From Pseudomonas sp. DTU12.3 (GTDB lineage: Bacteria > Pseudomonadota > Gammaproteobacteria > Pseudomonadales > Pseudomonadaceae): a DNA stretch of 64,000 nt. The notes below the pieces were generated by a model. It saw only the letters and a program-made list of their open reading frames with translations, was not told the DNA's origin and ran no database searches. The stretch's first letter is position 1. Every line of letters begins with the position of its first letter. The translations under genes and the position numbers were made by a program. Positions 29,455-38,763 of the stretch are shown here, in pieces. The DNA is taken from the NCBI RefSeq assembly GCF_004124275.1, contig NZ_CP027218.1:732001-796000 (forward strand), written 5' to 3'.

Positions 29455-32400
29455 TTAGCCGATAGTCATCAAGCTGGCATTACCACCCGCCGCCGCAGTG
29501 TTAACGCTCAACGCCCGCTCGATCACCAAGCGCTCCAGGGCAATGTTGGTCTCGCCCTGGGACAAGCCCTGAACCCCAACGATCGCGCCGCCACGCTTGG
29601 CAATCTGCTGGCAAACACCGCGCAACTGGTCGGAATGGCCGTGATGCAGAACCGCATCGAACACCACTTCGTCTTTATTCCAGTCGGCAACCAGTTTGAT
29701 CCGCGCCTGAATGTCCTTCGGCAGGCGTGCGAACAATGCCTTGCTGATGTCGGACTCCGGCCATACCGCCGAGCCGCCTACCGCCAGCACCGCTGCCAGT
29801 TGCGTCAGCAGATCACTTTCAACCTCCGCCAGGCACAGCACGTGCTCGCGCGGCAGAATCGCGTAGCTGTTTTTCTCACCGGTCGGGCCGGCCAGTACGC
29901 GAGTGATGCCGCTCTGCGATTGCGCAGCGTACTGCGCGCACAGCGTGCTCAGTTCTGCGTACTTGTTGCTTTCGGCCCAGGCTTTCAGGGCGTTCAGCGG
30001 TTTGCTCATGGCGTCGCGCAAACGAACGTCCGGGGCGACGACAGCATCACCGCGAGCGAAGGATTGTTCGATGGCATCGGTAGGACGTGTCGCCAGCAAA
30101 CGGTACAGGTACAGCGGGCCACCGGCTTTCGGGCCAGTACCCGACAGGCCTTCGCCGCCGAATGGCTGCACGCCGACCACGGCACCGACGATGTTGCGGT
30201 TGACGTAGACGTTACCGGCATTGACGTTGTCGATCACCTTGGCGATGGTCTCGTCGATACGGGTGTGCACGCCCAGCGTCAGGCCGTAACCGGAAGCATT
30301 GATCTGGCCGATCAGTTGATCGATCTCTTTGCGCTTGTAGCGCACCACGTGCAGCACCGGGCCGAAGATCTCGCGTTGCAGCTCGTCGAAGCTTTCCAGT
30401 TCGATCAGGGTCGGCATGACGAAGGTGCCGCGTTTGACTTCTTCGGTGTCGGCGATCGCCACCTGGTAGACGTTGCGACCTTTGTCGCGCATGCCCTGGA
30501 TGTGCTTGTCGATGCCAGCCTTGGCTTCGGCGTCGATCACCGGGCCGATGTCCACGGACAGGCGCTCCGGGTTGCCGAGACGGCTTTCCGCCATGGCACC
30601 TTTGAGCATTTCGATGACACGATCGGCGGAATCTTCCTGCAAGCACAGTACCCGCAGCGCCGAGCAACGCTGACCGGCGCTGTCGAAAGCCGACGACACC
30701 ACGTCGATCACAACTTGCTCGGTCAGTGCCGAGGAGTCGACGATCATTGCGTTCTGGCCACCGGTTTCGGCGATCAGTGGAATCGGACGGCCCTGGCTGT
30801 CGAGACGGCCAGCGATGTTGCGTTGCAGCAGACGCGCGACTTCGGTGGAACCGGTGAACATCACGCCTTTGACGCGCTCATCGCCAACCAGACCGGCGCC
30901 AACGGTTTCACCGCGACCCGGCAGCAGTTGCAGCACGCCTTCCGGGATCCCTGCTTCGAGCAGCAAGCGCACGGCTTGCGCGGCAACCAGCGGAGTTTGC
31001 TCTGCTGGTTTGGCCAATACCGGGTTACCGGCAGCCAATGCCGCAGCGACTTGGCCGCTGAAAATCGCCAGCGGGAAGTTCCACGGGCTGATGCATACGA
31101 CTGGACCCAATGGACGGTGGGCGTCATTGCTGAAATCGTTGCGCGCCTGCACTGCGTAATAACGCAGGAAGTCGACTGCTTCACGGACTTCGGCGATGGC
31201 GTTGGCGAAAGTCTTGCCGGCTTCACGAGCCAACAGGCCCATCAGCGGCTGGATCTCGCCTTCCATCAAGTCAGCGGCACGTTCCAGAATCGCCGCGCGT
31301 TCGGCCGGCGGAGTGGCCTGCCAGATCGGTGCAGCGTTCAGCGCGCATTGAATGGCGTTGTCGACGTCTTCGACGGTGGCTTCCTGCACGTGACCAACCA
31401 CATCACGGTGATCTGCCGGGTTCAGCACTGGCGCCGGAGTTTCGGTGCTGGACGCGCAACCGAGCATCGGCGCGGCTTTCCAGTCGGTGTGGGCAGTGGC
31501 GAGCAAGGCGCAGGACAGCGAAGCCAGGCGATGTTCGTTGGCCATGTCGATGCCGCTGGAGTTGGCGCGTTCGGCACCGTACAGATCACGCGGCAGCGGA
31601 ATGCGCGGATGCGGCAAGCCGAAACCACCTTCCACGGTCGCCATCTGCTCGATCTGCGCTACCGGATCGGCCACCAATTCCTGAATCGAAATCGACTGAT
31701 CGGCAATGCGGTTGACGAAAGAGGTGTTCGCGCCGTTCTCCAGCAAGCGACGAACCAGATACGCCAGCAGGGTTTCGTGAGTACCGACCGGTGCGTACAC
31801 GCGGCACGGACGGTTCAGCTTGCCTTCGGAAACTTTGCCGACAACCTGCTCGTAGAGCGGTTCGCCCATGCCGTGCAGGCACTGGAATTCGTACTGGCCC
31901 GGGTAATAGTTCTGACCGGCAATGTGGTAAATGGCCGACAGGGTGTGGGCGTTGTGCGTGGCGAACTGCGGGTAGATGACTTCCGGCACCGACAGCAGTT
32001 TGCGTGCGCAAGCGATGTAGGAAACGTCGGTGTACACCTTGCGGGTATAGACCGGATAGCCTTCCAGGCCTTCGACCTGGGCGCGCTTGATTTCGCTGTC
32101 CCAGTACGCGCCTTTCACCAGACGGATCATCAGGCGATGACGGCTGCGGCGAGCCAGGTCGATCACGTAATCGATCACGTATGGGCAACGCTTCTGGTAA
32201 GCCTGGATGACGAAACCGATGCCGTTCCAGCCAGTCAGTTGCGGCTCGAAGCACAGGCGCTCCAGCAGATCCAGCGACAGTTCGAGACGGTCGGCTTCTT
32301 CGGCGTCGATGTTCAGGCCGATGTCGTATTGCTTGGCCAGCAGGGTCAGCGACAGCAGGCGCGGGTACAGCTCGTCCATCACGCGCTCGTACTGCGCACG

Positions 32401-33408
32401 GCTGTAACGCGGGTGCAGGGCCGAGAGCTTGATGGAAATGCCCGGGCCTTCATAAATCCCACGACCGTGGGAGGCTTTGCCGATCGAGTGAATGGCTTGT
32501 TCGTAAGACGCCAGGTATTTCTGCGCGTCGTGTTCGGTCAGCGCCGCTTCACCGAGCATGTCGTAGGAATAACGGAAGCCTTTGGCTTCGAACTTGCTCG
32601 CGTTGGCCAGTGCTTCGGCGATGGTTTCGCCGGTAACGAACTGCTCGCCCATCAGGCGCATGGCCATGTCGACGCCCTTGCGGATCATCGGCTCGCCGCT
32701 CTTGCCGATGATGCGGCTCAGCGACGAAGTCAGGCCGGCTTCGTTGTGCGTCGAGACCAGTTTGCCGGTCAGCAGCAGGCCCCAAGTAGCAGCGTTGACG
32801 AACAGCGATGGGCTGTTGCCCAAGTGCGGATGCCAGTTGCCGGTGCTGATCTTGTCGCGGATCAGTGCATCGCGAGTGCCCTTGTCCGGGATACGCAACA
32901 GCGCTTCGGCCAGGCACATCAGCGCCACGCCTTCCTGAGACGACAGGGAAAATTCCTGCAGCAGACCCTGAACAATGCCTGCACGACCGCCGGCACTTTT
33001 CTGGTTACGCAGTTTTTCCGCGATGGAGGCAGCAAGTTTGTTAGTGGCTTCGGCCATCGCTACCGGCAGGCGAGCCTGCTCGATCAGCATCGGCACGACT
33101 TCCGGCTCCGGGCGACGGTAAGCGGCGGTGATCGAGGCGCGCAGAACGGACTGCGGCAGGATGCTTTCGGCGAATTCGAGGAAGCACTGGTGGGCGTGAT
33201 CGGTGTGGACTTCGCCCGCCTCATCGGCGTCCTTGGCGGTCAAACCGTTCAGCTCGGTCAGGGTTGCACCACCCTCGAGTTTTTCCAGGTAATTGAAAAT
33301 TGCCTGCTTGATCAGCCAGTGCGGTGTGCGATCAATCGAGGTCGCGGCAGCCTTCAGGCGCTCGCGGGTGGGGTCATCGAGTTTGACCCCAAGGGTGGTG
33401 GTAGCCAT
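29455..33408 (-). CDS. putA: PutA: trifunctional proline dehydrogenase / P5C dehydrogenase / put repressor
   Basis: 1317 residues, full length. An N-terminal ribbon-helix-helix DNA-binding domain (TTTLGVKLDDPTRERLK) marks the autoregulatory class. The proline dehydrogenase barrel follows (about 260-570), then the aldehyde dehydrogenase with FTGSTEVARLLQRN and GQRCSALRVL, the nucleophile Cys being in the latter. It oxidises proline to glutamate in two steps and, when soluble, represses put genes. The start at 33408 has AGGAT about 8 bases upstream; upstream in-frame residues are rejected. It is divergent from putP across a region with GTTGCA motifs. Confidence 0.95.
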   Translation of the reverse strand: MATTTLGVKLDDPTRERLKAAATSIDRTPHWLIKQAIFNYLEKLEGGATLTELNGLTAKDADEAGEVHTDHAHQCFLEFAESILPQSVLRASITAAYRRPEPEVVPMLIEQARLPVAMAEATNKLAASIAEKLRNQKSAGGRAGIVQGLLQEFSLSSQEGVALMCLAEALLRIPDKGTRDALIRDKISTGNWHPHLGNSPSLFVNAATWGLLLTGKLVSTHNEAGLTSSLSRIIGKSGEPMIRKGVDMAMRLMGEQFVTGETIAEALANASKFEAKGFRYSYDMLGEAALTEHDAQKYLASYEQAIHSIGKASHGRGIYEGPGISIKLSALHPRYSRAQYERVMDELYPRLLSLTLLAKQYDIGLNIDAEEADRLELSLDLLERLCFEPQLTGWNGIGFVIQAYQKRCPYVIDYVIDLARRSRHRLMIRLVKGAYWDSEIKRAQVEGLEGYPVYTRKVYTDVSYIACARKLLSVPEVIYPQFATHNAHTLSAIYHIAGQNYYPGQYEFQCLHGMGEPLYEQVVGKVSEGKLNRPCRVYAPVGTHETLLAYLVRRLLENGANTSFVNRIADQSISIQELVADPVAQIEQMATVEGGFGLPHPRIPLPRDLYGAERANSSGIDMANEHRLASLSCALLATAHTDWKAAPMLGCASSTETPAPVLNPADHRDVVGHVQEATVEDVDNAIQCALNAAPIWQATPPAERAAILERAADLMEGEIQPLMGLLAREAGKTFANAIAEVREAVDFLRYYAVQARNDFSNDAHRPLGPVVCISPWNFPLAIFSGQVAAALAAGNPVLAKPAEQTPLVAAQAVRLLLEAGIPEGVLQLLPGRGETVGAGLVGDERVKGVMFTGSTEVARLLQRNIAGRLDSQGRPIPLIAETGGQNAMIVDSSALTEQVVIDVVSSAFDSAGQRCSALRVLCLQEDSADRVIEMLKGAMAESRLGNPERLSVDIGPVIDAEAKAGIDKHIQGMRDKGRNVYQVAIADTEEVKRGTFVMPTLIELESFDELQREIFGPVLHVVRYKRKEIDQLIGQINASGYGLTLGVHTRIDETIAKVIDNVNAGNVYVNRNIVGAVVGVQPFGGEGLSGTGPKAGGPLYLYRLLATRPTDAIEQSFARGDAVVAPDVRLRDAMSKPLNALKAWAESNKYAELSTLCAQYAAQSQSGITRVLAGPTGEKNSYAILPREHVLCLAEVESDLLTQLAAVLAVGGSAVWPESDISKALFARLPKDIQARIKLVADWNKDEVVFDAVLHHGHSDQLRGVCQQIAKRGGAIVGVQGLSQGETNIALERLVIERALSVNTAAAGGNASLMTIG

Positions 33409-33480
33409 ATTTTTATCCTCATGGTTGCCACAGTTGCGTGGCATCAGCTGGCGGCAAGATTAGCCGTGCGCTGAAAGAGG

Positions 33481-33719
33481 TGCAACCGGGTGCAACCCTT
33501 TTTTTGTCGGAATAATAGGCAGCTCGTCAGGAATTATTTTCTGGTACGAAAGTGCTGCTCCTGCTTGGTGCTTTTGCTTCTAGCAAAGGGCCATGACTGC
33601 CACAAAAGGGAGCAAAAACGGGGTAATTGTCGATAAATCCGACTAGGTGCAACTAATTCTCACGAAACTGGTTGCACCTTATTTGCTTTGTTGCATAGCA
33701 TTCGCGCCCTAGGTGCAAC
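33481..33719. promoter_or_regulatory. Cluster of putative PutA operators (GTTGCA)
   Basis: Six GTTGCA hexamers lie in the putA-putP interval: reverse-oriented at 33481, 33491, 33648 and 33714, forward at 33671 and 33690. GTTGCA is the core bound by the PutA ribbon-helix-helix domain in enterobacteria. Most sit in two groups, near the putA start and in the middle of the region. The rest of 33409-33866 shows no reading frame worth calling. Confidence 0.65.
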
Positions 33720-33866
33720 CGGGAATAACCCGGTGTACCGGCTGATGGCTTTCCTGGGGAAACATCAGTCCTAAATGCGCGGGATCCCGGATCGTCTGCC
33801 AAACGTCGTCGTTTGCGTGCGGTTCACCACCGCCGCTACATAAAAACAAAGCCAGGGCGTAACTCA

Positions 33867-35351
33867 ATGAGCGTAAGCAATCCAACCCTGATCACGTTCG
33901 TGATCTACATCGCAGCAATGGTGCTGATCGGCTTGATGGCCTATCGCTCCACCAACAACCTTTCTGACTATATTCTCGGCGGTCGCAGCCTCGGCAGCGT
34001 CGTCACCGCGCTGTCTGCCGGTGCCTCCGACATGAGCGGCTGGTTGCTGATGGGCCTGCCGGGCGCCATCTACATGTCCGGTCTGTCCGAAAGCTGGATT
34101 GCCATCGGTCTGATCATCGGTGCCTACCTGAACTGGCTGTTCGTTGCCGGCCGTCTGCGTGTGCAGACCGAGCACAACGGCGATGCCCTGACCCTGCCGG
34201 ACTACTTCGCCAGCCGTTTTGAAGACAACAGCGGTCTGCTGCGGATCATCTCGGCGATCGTGATTCTGGTGTTCTTCACCATTTACTGCGCTTCCGGCAT
34301 CGTGGCAGGTGCCCGTCTGTTCGAAAGCACCTTCGGCATGTCCTACGAGACGGCGCTGTGGGCCGGTGCTGCGGCGACGATTGCCTACACCTTTATCGGT
34401 GGTTTCCTGGCAGTGAGCTGGACCGACACCGTACAAGCCACGCTGATGATCTTCGCGCTGATCCTGACGCCGATCATCGTCCTGCTGGCCACCGGTGGTG
34501 TCGATACTACGTTCCTGGCGATCGAAGCACAGGACCCAAGCAACTTCGACATGCTTAAAGGCACCACCTTCATCGGCATCATCTCGCTGATGGGCTGGGG
34601 TTTGGGCTACTTCGGTCAACCGCACATCCTCGCGCGTTTCATGGCGGCGGACTCGGTGAAATCGATCGCCAAGGCGCGTCGTATTTCCATGACCTGGATG
34701 ATCCTGTGCCTGGGCGGCACCGTGGCGGTGGGCTTCTTCGGTATCGCCTACTTCTCGGCACACCCGGAACTGGCCGGCCCTGTCACCGAGAACCACGAGC
34801 GTGTGTTCATCGAACTGGCGAAAATCCTCTTCAATCCATGGATTGCCGGTGTGCTGCTGTCGGCCATTCTGGCTGCTGTGATGAGCACCCTGAGCTGCCA
34901 GTTGCTGGTGTGCTCGAGCGCCCTGACCGAAGACTTCTACAAAGCATTCCTGCGTAAATCCGCTTCCCAGGTTGAACTGGTGTGGGTTGGCCGTGCGATG
35001 GTTCTGCTGGTTGCCCTGATTGCTATCGGTCTGGCCGCCAACCCGGAAAACCGCGTGCTGGGCCTGGTGTCCTACGCTTGGGCCGGTTTCGGTGCCGCGT
35101 TCGGTCCGGTGGTACTGATCTCGGTGATCTGGAAAGACATGACCCGCAATGGCGCACTGGCCGGTATCCTGGTCGGCGCGATCACTGTTGTGGTCTGGAA
35201 GCATTTCGAACTGCTGGGGCTGTACGAAATCATTCCGGGCTTCATCTTCGCCAGCCTGGCCATCTTCATCGTCAGCAAGCTCGGTTCGCCGACTGCTGGC
35301 ATGGTGCAGCGCTTCGACGCAGCGGAAAAAGATTTCAACTTGAACAAGTAA
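33867..35351 (+). CDS. putP: Sodium/proline symporter PutP
   Basis: 494 residues, about 13 membrane segments, an SSF-family member. The N-terminal LSAGASDMSGWLLMGLPGA segment (Na+ and proline sites in TM2) and SAILAAVMSTLSCQLL (TM8/9 Na+ site) are present. It imports proline for PutA. ATG at 33867 is preferred to the in-frame codons upstream because AGGGCG lies upstream and the SSF N-terminus begins there. A strong terminator follows. Confidence 0.95.
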   Translation: MSVSNPTLITFVIYIAAMVLIGLMAYRSTNNLSDYILGGRSLGSVVTALSAGASDMSGWLLMGLPGAIYMSGLSESWIAIGLIIGAYLNWLFVAGRLRVQTEHNGDALTLPDYFASRFEDNSGLLRIISAIVILVFFTIYCASGIVAGARLFESTFGMSYETALWAGAAATIAYTFIGGFLAVSWTDTVQATLMIFALILTPIIVLLATGGVDTTFLAIEAQDPSNFDMLKGTTFIGIISLMGWGLGYFGQPHILARFMAADSVKSIAKARRISMTWMILCLGGTVAVGFFGIAYFSAHPELAGPVTENHERVFIELAKILFNPWIAGVLLSAILAAVMSTLSCQLLVCSSALTEDFYKAFLRKSASQVELVWVGRAMVLLVALIAIGLAANPENRVLGLVSYAWAGFGAAFGPVVLISVIWKDMTRNGALAGILVGAITVVVWKHFELLGLYEIIPGFIFASLAIFIVSKLGSPTAGMVQRFDAAEKDFNLNK

Positions 35352-35377
35352 TGCACTGAGCTTCGGCTCACAAAGAA

Positions 35378-35412
35378 ACGGCCCGTTTCCTACAGGAGAC
35401 GGGCCGTTTTTT
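35378..35412 (+). terminator. Rho-independent terminator of putP
   Basis: ACGGCCCGTTTCC and its partner GGAGACGGGCCGT form a strong stem followed by TTTTTT. Confidence 0.9.
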
Positions 35413-35448
35413 ATTGCCTGTGATTTCTCGAACATTGTGGAGATCCAA

Positions 35449-35538
35449 TGTGGGAGCGGGCTTGCTCGCGAAGGCGGTTTCTCATTCAGCAATGATTCAA
35501 GCTGACTTACCGCTTTCGCGAGCGAGCCCGCTCCCACA
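35449..35538. repeat. REPIN
   Basis: Paired inverted REPs (TGTGGGAGCGGGCTTGCTCG and complement) between putP and vgrG. The rest of 35352-35705 has no gene. Confidence 0.85.
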
Positions 35539-35705
35539 TTTGGTTCGTCGATGGTTTGAGGGATTTGTCTGTAGTCGGATGCGCCAATTTTCAGAGGCTT
35601 TTTCGACAATAGAAGTAGGGCAAATCTGATTTTCCCGTCACCCACCCATCCCCCCTTGGCCCTCATGCAGAATCGCCCGCCCTTCATTCTGCAAAGAGAC
35701 ATCGG

Positions 35706-37721
35706 ATGTTCGCGCCTGCCAATCAACCGCGTTTCACGTTGACCTTCGAAGGCGCCCAGCATGACCTCAAGGTCCTTGAGTTCACGGGCAAGGAAGCCAT
35801 CAGCCAGCCGTTTCGTTTCGAGCTTGAACTGGTCAGTGAGCGGCCCGATCTGGATCTCGAAAGCCTGCTGCACTGTCAGGCGTTTCTGAGTTTTGATGCT
35901 CAGGGTTCTGGCGTTCACGGTCAGATTTATCAGGTCGGGCAGGGTGATTCCGGGAAACGCCTGACGCGTTATCACCTTAGTCTTGTCCCGCGTCTGACGT
36001 ATCTCGCGCACCGCATCAATCAGCGGATTTTCCAGCATCAGAGCGTGCCGCAAATTGTTGCGCAGGTGCTTAAAGATCACGCGATCCTCCGTGATGCTTT
36101 CGAGTTTCGGTTAGGCAGTGAATACCCGGTGCGCGAGTATTGCGTGCAGTACGCCGAAAGCGACTTGGCGTTCATTCAACGCCTGTGTGCCGAGGTCGGT
36201 ATTCATTACCACTTTCAGCACAGCCCCGCCGGACATCTGTTGGTGTTCGGCGACGATCAAACCGTGTTCCCGCGATTGGTCGAGCCAACGCTTTATCTGC
36301 CCGGTAGCGGCATGTCTGCCGGGGCGCCGGCGATCAAGCGCTTCAATGTGCGTGTGGAAACCCGTTCCAGCGTGGTTACCCGGCGTGACTACAACTTTGA
36401 AAAGCCGCGCCTGCAACTGGAGAGTCGCATTGACGGCGAGCAACGCCCGGTGCTCGAGGACTATCACTTCCCCGGTCAATTCAATGATCGTGAAACCGGC
36501 AAACACCTCGCCCAGCGTGCACTTGAGCGACATGTCGCCGATTACCGTCAGGCCGAGGGCATCAGCGATGAATCCGCACTGGTTTGCGGGCATTTCCTGC
36601 AACTGATCGACCATCCGCGTAACGACTGGAACGACCTGTGGCTGCTGACCGCCGTCGAACACCATGGCCGACAGCCGCAAGTGCTGGAGGAATCGGTGAC
36701 CAGCGATGGGGAAGAATTCCAGGGTTACCGTAATACCTTTCTCGCCACGCCGTGGGCAGTGTTCTTTCGCCCGCCGCTGGGGCCGGACAAGCCGCGAATG
36801 CTCGGTTACCAACCGGCCGTTGTCACCGGCCCGAAAGACACCGAAATCCACTGCGACGAGTACGGCCGGGTCAAAGTGCAATTGGCCTGGGATCGTGATG
36901 GCGAGTTGAACGAGCATTCCAGTTGCTGGCTGCGCGTTGCCACCGGCTGGGCCCATGATCGTTACGGCAGTGTGTTGATTCCACGGATCGGCATGGAAGT
37001 GTTGGTCGGCTTCATTGACGCTGACGCCGACAAACCCTTGGTAATGGGCTGCCTGCCCAACGCTGCGACGCCGATCCCGCTGGATCTGCCGGCAGACAAG
37101 ACCCGCAGCATCTTTCGCAGCCAAAGCAGCCCCGGCGGTGGCGGCTACAACGAGCTGCGCATCGAGGATAAAAAGGGCGCCGAGGAAATCTACCTGCGCG
37201 CCCAGCGCAACTGGACGCAGCACGTGTTGAACGATCAGCAAGTGCAGGTTGATAACCAGCGCAGCATTGTCGTCACCGGCACCGCGCGGCATGAATTGAA
37301 GGCTGATGAACAGCGCATCACCCACGGTCAGCGGCAGGCCGAGGTGAAGCAGGACGATCATCTGACAGTGAGCGGCGACCGGCATATTCGTGTCAGCAGT
37401 CAGTCGCTAAGCGCCAGTGCTCAGTTCCACGTCAGCGCGGGTCAGCAAGTGGTCATCGATGGTGGCGCGAGCGCAACGATTCAGGCCGGTGGGCAGTGGA
37501 TCAACATCGGCCCGGGCGGGATTTTCAGCAGTGTGCCAATTGTCGTCGGCGGCGCGCCGATGGCGGCGATCAGTGCAGCACCGGTTGTGCCGGGGTTGCC
37601 GGAGAAGCTGGTCGCTGCACCTGCGGCCATGCTCACCGCCGCACAAATCATGAGTTTCAAAGGCGACGCGCCGTTCTGCGAAGAGTGTGAGCGGTGCAAG
37701 GATGGTGTCTGTGCAGCCTGA
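35706..37721 (+). CDS. vgrG: Type VI secretion spike protein VgrG
   Basis: 671 residues. The N-terminal gp27-like part (FTLTFEGAQHDLKVLEFTGK..) and the gp5-like OB segment (DEYGRVKVQLAWDRDGE; GWAHDRYGSVLIPRIGMEVL) are standard, followed by a beta-helix of repeats (QHVLNDQQVQVDNQRSIVVT). There is no C-terminal effector domain. Unusual is the tail FCEECERCKDGVCAA, with Cys at 658, 661, 664 and 669. It is followed by an overlapping DUF4123 gene. No core T6SS genes are in the window, so this is an orphan vgrG module. Confidence 0.92.
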   Translation: MFAPANQPRFTLTFEGAQHDLKVLEFTGKEAISQPFRFELELVSERPDLDLESLLHCQAFLSFDAQGSGVHGQIYQVGQGDSGKRLTRYHLSLVPRLTYLAHRINQRIFQHQSVPQIVAQVLKDHAILRDAFEFRLGSEYPVREYCVQYAESDLAFIQRLCAEVGIHYHFQHSPAGHLLVFGDDQTVFPRLVEPTLYLPGSGMSAGAPAIKRFNVRVETRSSVVTRRDYNFEKPRLQLESRIDGEQRPVLEDYHFPGQFNDRETGKHLAQRALERHVADYRQAEGISDESALVCGHFLQLIDHPRNDWNDLWLLTAVEHHGRQPQVLEESVTSDGEEFQGYRNTFLATPWAVFFRPPLGPDKPRMLGYQPAVVTGPKDTEIHCDEYGRVKVQLAWDRDGELNEHSSCWLRVATGWAHDRYGSVLIPRIGMEVLVGFIDADADKPLVMGCLPNAATPIPLDLPADKTRSIFRSQSSPGGGGYNELRIEDKKGAEEIYLRAQRNWTQHVLNDQQVQVDNQRSIVVTGTARHELKADEQRITHGQRQAEVKQDDHLTVSGDRHIRVSSQSLSASAQFHVSAGQQVVIDGGASATIQAGGQWINIGPGGIFSSVPIVVGGAPMAAISAAPVVPGLPEKLVAAPAAMLTAAQIMSFKGDAPFCEECERCKDGVCAA

Positions 37722-38415
37722 TGTTCTCGACCCCCGCGTGTGGCTGGCGCAGGAACCGCTGAAACCGACAGAGCAACTGTTCGCGATCTTCAGTCATGCC
37801 AGTGACGCCAATCCTCCGCTGGTTTCGCCGAACCCGATCTGGGCGGGCACGATCTACGCCGAGTGGGATGCGGTGATGCCCTTCGTGGGAGTTGTCGCTG
37901 CCGACAGTGAGTTTCTCGATTGGGTAGCGACCACCGAGTCGCGGGACTGGGGCTGGTTGGCGGTGTCCTCAGCAACGCTTGAAGAGGTAGTGGCGCACTT
38001 TCGCAGCCTGACCCAAGTGCTGATGCCGGGCGGCAAAACAGTGTTTTTCCGGTTCTGGGACGGGCGGTTTCTATTTCCGATCCTGCAGGCTGATGAGGTG
38101 GACACGGCGCAGATGTTACCGGTGATCGGGCGTGGATTGATCAATGGTCAGCCGCTGGAAATCGCTGGCAGAGCACAAGTTTCAGCGCGGTCATTTCCGT
38201 GGTGGCAGATTCCGCCATCGGTGTTGACGGAGCAGGGCGATGAGGTTCGGACGGCCAATGCGTTGCAGTGGTTGAGCGAAGAGCATCCGGCTCTCTTCGA
38301 AACCGTTCCCGAGGCGGTTTTGCGCTGCAAGGTCAGGCAGTTTTTTCAGGATTCAATGTCGGAAGAATCGTCGCAATCGGCATTGTTGGCGTTTTTGCTG
38401 GCAGAGTCGGAGTGA
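37702..38415 (+). CDS. DUF4123-domain T6SS effector chaperone/adaptor
   Basis: 237 residues if started at ATG 37702; GTG codons at 37687 and 37711 are alternatives. Typical DUF4123 features are an N-terminal VWLAQEPLKPTEQLFAIFSHA segment and the central FFRFWDGRFLFPIL motif. Such proteins load a specific effector onto the VgrG encoded just upstream. It overlaps vgrG by about 20 bp. The expected effector gene immediately downstream is absent. Confidence 0.82.
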   Translation: MVSVQPDVLDPRVWLAQEPLKPTEQLFAIFSHASDANPPLVSPNPIWAGTIYAEWDAVMPFVGVVAADSEFLDWVATTESRDWGWLAVSSATLEEVVAHFRSLTQVLMPGGKTVFFRFWDGRFLFPILQADEVDTAQMLPVIGRGLINGQPLEIAGRAQVSARSFPWWQIPPSVLTEQGDEVRTANALQWLSEEHPALFETVPEAVLRCKVRQFFQDSMSEESSQSALLAFLLAESE

Positions 38416-38749
38416 TATTTCCGGGCGAGCGCTTGGGAGTTTTCCTTCGAGTTGCGGCGGTTTTCATGAACTGGTGGGCGGTGGGTTGCAGGGATAGTCT
38501 TTTCGTTGTCACTGCGAGAGTGGTGACGGGTGTAGGAACCCTGGCAAATTCACCGCGCATCAGCGTCGACGTTTGATTACGGCACTTAAGTGCGTGCCCG
38601 TAATATCTTTCGCGGCGGCTGTGCGCGGGAACGCTTCGGCGTAGCTGAGTTTGGTGGGTTTCTCAGTTTCCTACTCTCGCGTACGGCTGCCACCAAACCT
38701 GTAGGAAGGTCATTGGCAGGCTCATTTAACCTATTGAGGTGCAACTTAT
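38416..38749 (+). promoter_or_regulatory. Unusual leader region before the DUF3077-like gene
   Basis: These 334 bases contain no ordinary gene but have marked structure: a 12-base palindrome GCACTTAAGTGC near 38583, TTTGGTGG (38650-38657) pairing with CCACCAAA (38690-38697), and TTCCTAC (38668-38674) pairing with GTAGGAA (38701-38707). A small open frame at 38590-38763 runs through it. A promoter and a structured, possibly regulatory RNA leader are plausible. Confidence 0.4.
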
Positions 38750-38763
38750 ATGGCCAGGCTTAA
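38590..38763 (+). CDS. Candidate upstream ORF (57 codons) overlapping the next gene
   Basis: A GTG-started frame, too short for routine calling, reads VRARNIFRGGCARERFGV... to a TAA at 38763, overlapping the start of the DUF3077-like gene by 14 bases in another frame. Part of it (FGGFLSFLLSRTAATKP) looks like a sequence I recall in pseudomonad hypothetical proteins. It could be a translated leader peptide or just an open frame across a conserved RNA element. No strong Shine-Dalgarno is visible. Confidence 0.3.
   Translation: MRARNIFRGGCARERFGVAEFGGFLSFLLSRTAATKPVGRSLAGSFNLLRCNLYGQA

Noticed and set aside
29404..33474. A 1356-codon plus-strand open frame opposite putA
   Set aside because: It mirrors the third-position GC bias of putA on the other strand; no family resemblance, and the putA product is unambiguous.
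38268..38576. 102-codon open frame overlapping the end of the DUF4123 gene
   Set aside because: Its first half is out of frame with a well-supported gene. The last 54 codons (from GTG 38412) were considered as a tiny effector but show no signal or motif; mentioned only in the findings.
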